Below are positions 41,140 to 47,345 of a DNA stretch of 47,345 nucleotides, piece by piece. The DNA is taken from positions 1-47,345 of the forward strand of contig JBBPIJ010000017.1 of the NCBI GenBank assembly GCA_038040395.1. The letters are read 5' to 3'. The stretch is from VAXT01 sp038040395. Its GTDB lineage: Bacteria; Actinomycetota; Thermoleophilia; Gaiellales; Gaiellaceae. A program made the translations under genes and the position numbers. A model generated the notes under the pieces. That model searched no databases. It was not told the DNA's origin and saw nothing but the letters and a program-made list of their open reading frames with translations. Within the stretch, counting starts at the first letter, position 1; the number at the start of each line of letters is the position of its first letter.

Positions 41140-41499
41140 ATGGCGGACGGCTCGGGGCGGATGATCTTTCTGGGCTTCGGCAAGTACGCGCGCGCCGACA
41201 AGATCTACGCGGTCGAGCCGATCACGGGCAAGGACCGCGGCGGCGGTCACCGCACACGCGTGTGGATCGAGGGTGTGCCTGACCCGATCATCGCGGGCCG
41301 CACGGAGCGAACGATCCTCCACGACATGGGAGAGGACGCAGCGATGGGTGCGCCGATCATCGACGAGGCCGTCAAGCTCGCCGAGCGGATCGTCGCCGAC
41401 GCCGACAAGGGCCGCGTCGATCTGAACGACCTCGGCCGCCGCGCGCGGCGCCTGCTCGAGAAGACCTCGCGACCCGACGACGGCGAGAAGCTCTTCTAA
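41140..41499 (+). CDS. RemA-like (DUF370) regulatory protein
   Basis: A 119-residue protein. MIFLGFGKYARADKIYAVEPI followed by TRVWIEG, then PIIAGRTERTIL, matches the core of the RemA/DUF370 family (MxLxNxGFGNxVxxxRI), whose Bacillus member is a DNA-binding activator of matrix genes. The C-terminal 45 residues (LAERIVADADKGRVDLNDLG) are a helical extension absent in the short form. Its neighbours are a membrane protein (14 bp upstream) and an MFS gene (3 bp downstream). The DNA target is unknown. Confidence 0.7.
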   Translation: MADGSGRMIFLGFGKYARADKIYAVEPITGKDRGGGHRTRVWIEGVPDPIIAGRTERTILHDMGEDAAMGAPIIDEAVKLAERIVADADKGRVDLNDLGRRARRLLEKTSRPDDGEKLF

Positions 41500-41502
41500 C
41501 GA

Positions 41503-42810
41503 GTGGATCCGTTTGGTCCGCCGGTCGAGGACCCGGCCGGCGAATCCGAACGCCCGGGCCGGCTCGCGTTCCTGCGCGGGGTCACGATCGACCTGACGCC
41601 GCTTCGCCGTTCGCGCGACTTCAGGCGGCTGTGGTTCGGGAATGCGATCTCCCTGCTCGGGAGCATGCTCACGACGGTCGCGATCCCGTACCAGGTCTAC
41701 CAACTCACGGGCTCGACCCTCGCCGTCGGTCTGCTCGGCATCGCCGCGCTCGTTCCGCTCCTCACGATCTCCTTCCTCGGCGGGGCGATCGCGGACGCGG
41801 TCGACCGTCGGCTGCTGCTGATCGTCTCCGACCTCGGCCTGGCAGCCATCTCGGGGCTCCTCGTCGCGAACTCCGCGATCGAGCACCCGCGCCTCTGGGC
41901 TCTCTACAGCGCCGAAGCGCTGGGGACGGCGTTCTACGCGATCCAGCGGCCCGCCATGGACGCGCTCGTGCCCCGTCTCGTCGGTGACGAGAACATCGCG
42001 TCGGCAGCAGCCGTCCAGGGGATCTACTCGTCGTTCGGTCACGTAGGCGGCCCGGCGCTCGGCGGGATCCTCATCGCCTCGGTCGGACTGACGGCGACGT
42101 ACGCGATCGACGTCGTGACCTTCACAGCCTCGCTCATCGCGGCGTCGCTCCTTCCCAAGATGCCACCGCTGGCTGCTGTCGCGCGCCCTGGGCTCAAGGC
42201 GATCGCCGAAGGCTTCAGATTCGTTCGTTCAAAGCCTGAGCTGAAGGGGATCTTCGCGGTCGACACGGTCGCGATGGTCTTTGGGATGCCTAGCGCGCTC
42301 TTCCCGGCCTTCGGGGAGCACTTCGGCGGCGGTGCGCGCACGGTCGGGTTCCTCTACGCGGCGCCGTATGCCGGCGCGCTACTGGCGACGCTTCTCTCCG
42401 GCTGGGTTACGCGCGCCCGCAGGCAGGGGCTCGGCGTCTGCGTCGCGGCATCGGTGTGGGGGGCGGCAATCGTCGGTTTCGGGCTTGCACCCAGCCTCTG
42501 GCCGGCTCTCGTGTTCCTTGCAATCGCAGGCGCCGCCGACGACTGGAGCGCAATCCTTCGCTCCACGATCCTGCTCACGGTCACCCCCGACCACATGCGG
42601 GGCCGGCTCTCGGGAATCGAGCTCGCGCAGGTGGCGAGCGCTCCGACGCTGGGCAACGTCGAGGCCGGAGCGCTCGCGTCGTTCACGAGTCTCCGGTTCT
42701 CGGTGGTCTCGGGCGGGCTCGCGTGCATCGCCGGCTGCTGGCTGTTCGTCGCAGCGGTCCCTGCTCTTCTCCGTTACGACTCCCAGCGAGCGACGCGTGA
42801 AGCTGCGTAA
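41503..42810 (+). CDS. MFS transporter (EntS/MFS_3-like exporter)
   Basis: A 435-residue, 12-helix major facilitator. The first helix is preceded by LRRSRDFRRLWFGNAISLLGS, typical of the MFS_3 (EntS-like) exporters. The family loop GGAIADAVDRRLLL (motif A) lies at about 88-101 and its repeat RAGAL/TLLSGWVTRARRQGL at about 297-310. The cargo is unknown; members export siderophores or drugs. GTG 41503, four bases after the RemA-like stop codon, is the start. The end overlaps the glycosylase start by 14 bases. Confidence 0.88.
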   Translation: MDPFGPPVEDPAGESERPGRLAFLRGVTIDLTPLRRSRDFRRLWFGNAISLLGSMLTTVAIPYQVYQLTGSTLAVGLLGIAALVPLLTISFLGGAIADAVDRRLLLIVSDLGLAAISGLLVANSAIEHPRLWALYSAEALGTAFYAIQRPAMDALVPRLVGDENIASAAAVQGIYSSFGHVGGPALGGILIASVGLTATYAIDVVTFTASLIAASLLPKMPPLAAVARPGLKAIAEGFRFVRSKPELKGIFAVDTVAMVFGMPSALFPAFGEHFGGGARTVGFLYAAPYAGALLATLLSGWVTRARRQGLGVCVAASVWGAAIVGFGLAPSLWPALVFLAIAGAADDWSAILRSTILLTVTPDHMRGRLSGIELAQVASAPTLGNVEAGALASFTSLRFSVVSGGLACIAGCWLFVAAVPALLRYDSQRATREAA

Positions 42811-43360
42811 GAGCTTCTTCGCCCGCAGCGTCCACGACGTGGCGCCCGAGCTCGTCGGAGCGACGCTGCTTGTCGACGGGATCGGGGGCCGAATCGTCGA
42901 GGTCGAGGCGTACGACCACGAGGACCCGGCCGCACACAGCTACCGCGGGAAGACCGAGCGGAATGCCTCGATGTTCGGCTCGCCGGGCCGGGCGTACGTC
43001 TACCGCTCGTACGGGATCCACTGGTGCCTGAACTTCGTCTGCGCGGACGCGAGCGCCGTCCTGATCCGCGCGCTCGAGCCGACGCACGGGCTCGAGACCA
43101 TGGCCTCCCGCCGCGGAACCTCCAAACCGCGGCTTCTTGCTGCGGGGCCGGGCCGCTTGGCGCAGGCGCTCGGCGTCACGAAGGAGCACGACGGGCTACC
43201 TCTCGACCGGCCGCCGTTCGAGCTCTATCCGAGCGAGGAAGTCGAGATCGAGGTGGGGCCGCGCGTCGGGATCACGAAGGCAGCCGAGCGGCCGTGGCGC
43301 TACGGCGAGGCGGGCTCGAAGTTCCTCAGCCGACGGATCAGGCCGCGACAGCGATCCTGA
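42797..43360 (+). CDS. 3-methyladenine DNA glycosylase (AAG/MPG family)
   Basis: A 187-residue monofunctional glycosylase that flips out and removes alkylated or deaminated purines. The catalytic Glu lies in GGRIVEVEAYDHEDPA, the substrate pocket in RNASMFGSPGRAYVYRSYGIH, and RALEPTHGLE and LAAGPGRLAQALGV are family blocks. GTG 42797 gives the expected VKLRKSFFARSVHDVAPEL N terminus. The long upstream frame to 42281 is inside the MFS gene and is rejected. Confidence 0.92.
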   Translation: MKLRKSFFARSVHDVAPELVGATLLVDGIGGRIVEVEAYDHEDPAAHSYRGKTERNASMFGSPGRAYVYRSYGIHWCLNFVCADASAVLIRALEPTHGLETMASRRGTSKPRLLAAGPGRLAQALGVTKEHDGLPLDRPPFELYPSEEVEIEVGPRVGITKAAERPWRYGEAGSKFLSRRIRPRQRS

Positions 43361-45770
43361 TGAGCATGCCGGGCGCCGCGGCGACACCGGCGCGCGGCAG
43401 TTGGAAGACGACCCGTCCCGGCCGGCCCTTCGCAGCGGGCTCCACTTCGTACTTCAGCCCGCGCCGCTCGAGCTTGTGCTGCGCCACGCTCACTCGCAGA
43501 CCGACGATCTGCGGCACGACGCCGTGCGTCGGCTTCGCGACGATCAACCGCACCCTGTCGTAGGCCGAGAGCCGGCCGCGCTTCGGCACCTGGCCGAGCA
43601 CGACGTTCACGCGCTCGCCCGGCTTCGCCACGCGGTAGACGAGCTCCGGAGTCAGCGGCTGCGCTACGAGCCGGGCGCGGGCGGCCTGCACGCTCTGGCC
43701 GACGAGGTCGGGGACATCGACCTCGTTCGGCTTGCAGTTCGCAGTCTGGCGCGGCTGCCGGTCGAAGAAGAGGACGAGCTTGGGCGAGTGGCAGTTGCCG
43801 TTGTCGACCTGGATCCGGCCGTCGCGGAACACGACCTCGCTCGGCGTTCCGTACGGCGCATACGTCGAGGGGAAGGACTGCGGCTCTGGGTGCTTGAGGG
43901 AGGGAATGGCCGCCTTCATGAACGTGTTCCAGATCTCCGCCGGATAGGTGCCGCCCGCAACCGGATCGCCGTGGAACTCCGTCTCCATTGACCTCAGCTC
44001 GCTCGGATAGCCCACCCAGACCGCGACGGTGAGCTGCGGGACATAGCCCACGAACCACGCGTCGCCGTAGTTCTCCGTCGTGCCGGTCTTTCCGGCGACC
44101 GGCCGGTCCGGAAGAGCGGCGCGGCGCCCGGTTCCCTGCGTGACGACCTTCTGGAGGATCGAGTTGAGAATCGCCGTCTTGGTCGGACTGAGAACTCGAT
44201 GCGGGACCGCGCTGTTGTCCTTCCTGTTCCTTCCTGTCCCGATCTGGGTCACGGCCCGCGGCACGTTGCCGAGGATCGATCCGTCGATCCGGTTCCCACC
44301 GTTCGCGAAGGTCGAGAACGCGCGCGCCATCTCGAGCGGGTTGGCCGCCTCCGCGCCGAGCCCGATCGCGAAGTAGCTGTTCAGCTTGCTCGTGATCCCC
44401 GCGTTCCGCGCGATGCGAGCGACGTTCTGCGGGCCGACGAGCTGGGTCAGCTGCGCGTACACCGAGTTGTCCGAATGGATCGTGGCGGTCTCGAGGTCGA
44501 TGTCGCCAAGGTAGGAGCCCTCGTAGTTGTTCACCTGCCAGAGCCTGTCGCCGAGCGGGATCACGACCGGATGCGACTCGAAGTGCGTCGCCGGCGAGAT
44601 CCCGGCATCCAGCGCGGCTCCGAGAACGAACGGCTTGAACGCCGAGCCCGGCTGCCTTTCGCCTTGCACCGCCAGGTTGAACTGGCTCTCGCGGTAGTTC
44701 GATCCGCCGACCATCGCGAGCACCTCGCCGGTGCTCGGCTCGATCGCCACGAGCGCCGCCTGGGGCCCATCGGGATCCGAGAGCACCTTCGAGATCGCGG
44801 CGCGCGCCTTCTTCTGGAGGCCTAGGTCGAGCGTCGTCTTCACGCGGAGCCCGCCGCCGAACACGCTTGCGGCGCCGTACGCGTCGTTGTTGATGAGCTG
44901 TTCCTTCACGTAGTTGATGAAGTACTGGCCCTCGCGCTCCCCTGTGCCGGGTAGCCGAACCTCGTCGGGCGGAGGTAGCGCCGCGCTGCGCGCCAGCTGG
45001 AATTCGTCGCGGGCGATCACGCCCTGGGCGAGCATCTGGTCAAGCACGAGCCGACGCCGCTCCTTCGCCGCCTTCGGGTTCGTGACCGGGTCGTACCGCG
45101 CCGGATCTCGCGGGATCCCGGCGAGGAGGGCCGCCTCCGGAAGCGTGACGTGGCTCGCGTGCTTGTGGAAGTACGTGAGCGCCGCCTGCTCGATCCCGTA
45201 TGCGCCGTTCCCGAAGTAGATCGTGTTCAGGTACGCGGTGAGGATCCAGTCCTTCGACTTCCGTTGCTCGAGCTGCCACGCGAGCGCTGCCTCTTTCAGC
45301 TTGCGCGCAACGGATCGGTTGTCCTTCACGTACGAGTTCTTGATGAACTGCTGGGTGATCGTCGAGCCGCCTTGGACGACGCCCTGGTTCTGGATGTCGG
45401 CCCAGAAAGCACGGCCGATCGCCCGCATGTCGACGCCCCGGTGATCGTAGAAGCGCTTGTCCTCGATCGCGACGATCGCCTGCTTCATGATCGGGTTGAT
45501 CTGGTCCGAGAGCAGGAGCACGCGGCTCTCGCGGCCGCGAAGCACCGTGAGCAGCTTCCCGTTCCGGTCGTACATGAAGCCGTCGTGCGCGATCTTCTGC
45601 TGGTGCGCGGGGTCGTACTGCGGAAGCTGGCTCGCGATCGCGGTCATGAGCCCGAAGAAGAACGACGCCGACGAGAGCAGGCCGAGCACCGCGATGAGCG
45701 CGAAGAGGCGGAGCTTGCGGATTCGGCGGCCGGTCTTCTTTTCCGGCGGGGGTCTGCGGCGTAGACGCAA
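43338..45770 (-). CDS. class A penicillin-binding protein with two PASTA domains
   Basis: An 810-residue bifunctional cell-wall synthase. A membrane helix (about 17-43, LFALIAVLGLLSSASFFFG) precedes the GT51 glycosyltransferase (EDKRFYDHRGVD, GGSTITQQFIKN, YLNTIYFGNGAYGI). The transpeptidase follows (SxxK in GSAFKPF, SxN in SDNSVYAQ, KTG in AGKTGTTENYGDAW). The C terminus holds two PASTA domains (VDVPDLVGQSVQAARARL; VVPQIVGLRVSVAQHKL). TTG 45770 is preferred; the open frame further upstream overlaps tyrS. Its 3' end overlaps the glycosylase gene by 23 bp on the opposite strand. Confidence 0.93.
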   Translation of the reverse strand: MRLRRRPPPEKKTGRRIRKLRLFALIAVLGLLSSASFFFGLMTAIASQLPQYDPAHQQKIAHDGFMYDRNGKLLTVLRGRESRVLLLSDQINPIMKQAIVAIEDKRFYDHRGVDMRAIGRAFWADIQNQGVVQGGSTITQQFIKNSYVKDNRSVARKLKEAALAWQLEQRKSKDWILTAYLNTIYFGNGAYGIEQAALTYFHKHASHVTLPEAALLAGIPRDPARYDPVTNPKAAKERRRLVLDQMLAQGVIARDEFQLARSAALPPPDEVRLPGTGEREGQYFINYVKEQLINNDAYGAASVFGGGLRVKTTLDLGLQKKARAAISKVLSDPDGPQAALVAIEPSTGEVLAMVGGSNYRESQFNLAVQGERQPGSAFKPFVLGAALDAGISPATHFESHPVVIPLGDRLWQVNNYEGSYLGDIDLETATIHSDNSVYAQLTQLVGPQNVARIARNAGITSKLNSYFAIGLGAEAANPLEMARAFSTFANGGNRIDGSILGNVPRAVTQIGTGRNRKDNSAVPHRVLSPTKTAILNSILQKVVTQGTGRRAALPDRPVAGKTGTTENYGDAWFVGYVPQLTVAVWVGYPSELRSMETEFHGDPVAGGTYPAEIWNTFMKAAIPSLKHPEPQSFPSTYAPYGTPSEVVFRDGRIQVDNGNCHSPKLVLFFDRQPRQTANCKPNEVDVPDLVGQSVQAARARLVAQPLTPELVYRVAKPGERVNVVLGQVPKRGRLSAYDRVRLIVAKPTHGVVPQIVGLRVSVAQHKLERRGLKYEVEPAAKGRPGRVVFQLPRAGVAAAPGMLIRIAVAA

Positions 45771-45794
45771 GGTCCTGAGTCTAGACTCGCCCGC

Positions 45795-46946
45795 GTGAGT
45801 CTCGACGACCTCACCCGCAACGCGGTTCACATTGCTCCCGAGGGCGGTCTCGAGGCGAAGCTGAAGCTCGGCCGGCTGTTGCGTGTAAAGCTCGGGATCG
45901 ACGTTACGACGCCCGACGTCACGCTGGGCCACGGCGTCCCGCTTCAGCGCATGGCGGCCTTCCAACGGGAGGGCCACATCGGTGTCCTGATCGTCGGCGA
46001 CTACACGACGCGGATCGGCGACCCGTCCGGCCGGTCGGCGGCGCGACCGATCCTCTCCGACGAAGAAATCGACCGCAACGCGAAGCTGTACTTCGAGCAA
46101 GCGTCGGCGATCATCGACCCGGAGCGAACGGAGCTCCGCTTCAACAGCGAATGGCTGGGAAAGCTCGATTACGCGGAGATCGTTCGGCTGGCGAGGACCG
46201 CGACGGTGGCACGCCTCCTAGAGCGCGACGATTTCGCGAAGCGATTCGCCGCGCAAGAGCCAATCTCGATCTCCGAGCTCCTCTACCCGATCATGCAGGG
46301 CTACGACTCGGTTGCGGTCGAGGCGGACATCGAGCTCGGGGGAACCGACCAGCTCTACAACCTCCTCATGGGGCGCGACGTGCAGCAGAGCTACGGCCTC
46401 GAGCCTCAGGTCGCGCTCACCGTCGAGCTCCTCCTATCTTGGGACGACCAGCTGATGAGCCAGTCGAAGGGGAACTACATCGGGCTCGCGGAGGCGCCTG
46501 AACAGCAGTTCGGCAAGACCATGCGGATCCCAGACACGGTGCTCCCGCAGTGGTACCGACTCGTGATGGAGTCGACTGACGACCCGCTAGCCGGTGACCC
46601 GCTCGAGGCAAAGCTCGGACTGGCGCGCTTCATAGTGACGCGGTCGCATGGGGAGGAGGCGGCGAAGAAGGCCGAGGACCACTTCACGCGCGTGGTCCGT
46701 GAAGGAGAGGCTCCGGAGGACGTCGACGAGGCCGCCCTGCCTGCCGGCGAGACGGTGCATCTGCCGGCGCTTCTCGTCGAGCATCTGGCGATCGGCTCGA
46801 CGAGCGAGGCGCGCCGGATGATCGCCCAGGGCGGGGTCAAGGTGAACGGCGAAGTGGTCAAGGATCTCGACCTGCCGCGGGACGCGCTCGACGGGGCGCT
46901 CGTACAGGCCGGAAAGCGTCGTTTCATGCGCTTTCGCGCAGCTTGA
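45795..46946 (+). CDS. tyrS: tyrosyl-tRNA synthetase
   Basis: A 383-residue class I synthetase. The Rossmann catalytic domain spans about 25-270 and the C-terminal S4 RNA-binding domain about 320-383 (STSEARRMIAQGGVKVNGEVV). GDYTTRIGDPSGRSAAR, YPIMQGYDSVAV and LGGTDQLYNLLMGR are typical of the TyrRS-2 type. Both signature motifs are altered: HIGH reads TLGHG (first His is Thr) and KMSKS reads LMSQSKGN (both lysines replaced, one Lys after it). The start is GTG 45795, divergent from PBP. Its stop codon overlaps a promoter for the rRNA leader. Confidence 0.92.
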   Translation: MSLDDLTRNAVHIAPEGGLEAKLKLGRLLRVKLGIDVTTPDVTLGHGVPLQRMAAFQREGHIGVLIVGDYTTRIGDPSGRSAARPILSDEEIDRNAKLYFEQASAIIDPERTELRFNSEWLGKLDYAEIVRLARTATVARLLERDDFAKRFAAQEPISISELLYPIMQGYDSVAVEADIELGGTDQLYNLLMGRDVQQSYGLEPQVALTVELLLSWDDQLMSQSKGNYIGLAEAPEQQFGKTMRIPDTVLPQWYRLVMESTDDPLAGDPLEAKLGLARFIVTRSHGEEAAKKAEDHFTRVVREGEAPEDVDEAALPAGETVHLPALLVEHLAIGSTSEARRMIAQGGVKVNGEVVKDLDLPRDALDGALVQAGKRRFMRFRAA

Positions 46947-46970
46947 CACACCCCCGCCTGCTGGTACCAT
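46943..46970 (+). promoter_or_regulatory. sigma-A-type promoter of the rRNA leader
   Basis: TTGACA at 46943-46948 and TACCAT at 46965-46970 are separated by 16 bases, a good match to the actinobacterial housekeeping consensus. The -35 box overlaps the tyrS stop codon. Transcription would start near 46977. Together with the stretch 46947-47293 this is the only gene-free region over 300 bases; it holds the promoter, a terminator-like hairpin, boxA and the leader. Confidence 0.65.
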
Positions 46971-47075
46971 TCGCAAGCCGCCTCGACGGGTGGCGTAAGG
47001 AACGTCCCTGTAACTCGACATTGGAGCGCCTTCGGACGCAATCGGATACGACGCAAGTAACCGAGAACTCTGGAG

Positions 47076-47103
47076 GCCTCTGGCGCGAGTCGGAGGCTTT
47101 TTT
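47076..47103 (+). terminator. intrinsic terminator/attenuator in the rRNA leader
   Basis: GCCTCTG (47076-47082) pairs with CGGAGGC (47091-47097) around an 8-base loop, with one G-T wobble, followed by six T residues (47098-47103). It sits about 120 bases after the inferred start and 20 bases before boxA, so it could end tyrS read-through or attenuate the leader. Confidence 0.75.
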
Positions 47104-47122
47104 ACGTCCCTCGCACGGCAAC

Positions 47123-47136
47123 GGTCTTTGAAAACT
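47123..47136 (+). promoter_or_regulatory. boxA-type antitermination site
   Basis: GGTCTTTGAAAACT matches the bacterial boxA consensus (TGYTCTTTGAAAA) bound by NusB/NusE in rRNA leaders. It lies 157 bases before AGAGTTTGATC of 16S. Leader hairpins between 47150 and 47290 probably include the RNase III processing stem. Confidence 0.7.
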
Positions 47137-47293
47137 CAACAGCGTGAAACGTCGAGAGCCTCGAGGCAGTCACACCTGCCGCGAGGTCATTAACTCGTCA
47201 CACCTTCCTAGTACTGGAAGGTGCGACCTTTGAGCTCCAAGCTCATCGAGAAGTAGATGTCGAGCCGGCTACATGCCGGACTGACAACCATCT

Positions 47294-47345
47294 TCACGGA
47301 GAGTTTGATCCTGGCTCAGGACGAACGCTGGCGGCGCGCTTAACA
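47294..47345 (+). rRNA. rrs: 16S ribosomal RNA, 5' end (partial)
   Basis: GAGAGTTTGATCCTGGCTCA and the following GACGAACGCTGGCGGCG is the conserved 5' end of bacterial 16S rRNA; the sequence TTAACA continues off the window. The exact 5' end is set by comparison with other 16S genes and may be off by a few bases. Only about 52 bases are present. Confidence 0.95.

Noticed and set aside
45771..46100. N-terminal 110-residue extension of the PBP gene
   Set aside because: It lies within tyrS on the opposite strand and has no PBP features; TTG 45770 precedes the membrane helix by about 16 residues as expected.
46943..47131. 62-residue ORF in the rRNA leader
   Set aside because: It overlaps the promoter and the terminator hairpin, has no ribosome-binding site of its own and shows no protein-like pattern.
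1..47345. CRISPR arrays, insertion sequences, transposases, prophage genes
   Set aside because: No direct-repeat/spacer array, no transposase or integrase motif and no terminal inverted repeats with target duplications were seen; the dispersed repeats carry no coding capacity.

Overview
The window is about 65-70% GC, rich in GTG/TTG starts and densely coded. Genome type: a bacterial chromosome, most likely an actinobacterium and probably class Thermoleophilia (Gaiellales/Solirubrobacterales-like). This is an inference from codon use, the gene families present (WhiG/FliA-type sigma factor, EF-G2 paralogue, RemA-like protein, cAMP-type signalling) and the 5' end of a 16S rRNA at the right edge. 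Exact taxonomy cannot be fixed from the sequence alone.

Layout. 1-8.2 kb: tRNA-Trp (minus), small membrane protein, sigma factor, EF-G2, PadR regulator plus a small coiled-coil protein, aldehyde dehydrogenase, a small P-loop kinase, a NIF3/CutA-like protein, RNase H and tRNA-Gly. 8.4-25 kb: an accessory-looking block with a GAF-GAF-class III cyclase, a gene broken by two frameshifts, an FAD oxidase, an alpha/beta hydrolase, a fatty-acid alpha-dioxygenase, a cNMP-domain/patatin lipase, an NDH-2 flavoprotein with a C-terminal cNMP domain, a metallophosphoesterase, a DyP peroxidase, two tandem paralogous proteins of unknown function, a PlsC acyltransferase, a fatty-acid desaturase and tRNA-Cys. 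25-33.7 kb: thioesterase/HMG-CoA reductase, a ferritin-like protein with FolD, cold shock protein, gatC-gatA-gatB, a Lys/Ala-rich protein and a secreted transglycosylase-like protein. 33.8-47.3 kb: membrane protein, serine biosynthesis pair (class V aminotransferase and serA), ybaK, ilvE, DegT aminotransferase, RemA-like protein, MFS transporter, alkyladenine glycosylase, PBP1 with PASTA domains, tyrS, and an rRNA operon leader with the start of 16S rRNA.

Functional reading. The 8.4-25 kb block combines a cyclase, two enzymes carrying cNMP-binding domains, a lipase, an alpha-dioxygenase, a DyP peroxidase, a desaturase and an acyltransferase. I propose, as inference, a nucleotide-regulated fatty-acid release and oxygenation (bacterial oxylipin-like) module.

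Non-coding structure. Three dispersed repeat families are visible. The first is a 110-bp, gap-free, three-copy element (34516, 37367, 37881) whose stems show compensatory changes. The second is a roughly 75-bp three-copy element (1138, 7188, 29615) that carries an anti-Shine-Dalgarno-like core. The third is a roughly 75-bp two-copy element (29196, 33061) with covarying hairpins. These, and the rRNA leader with a terminator-like hairpin ahead of boxA, are the least explained sequences in the window.
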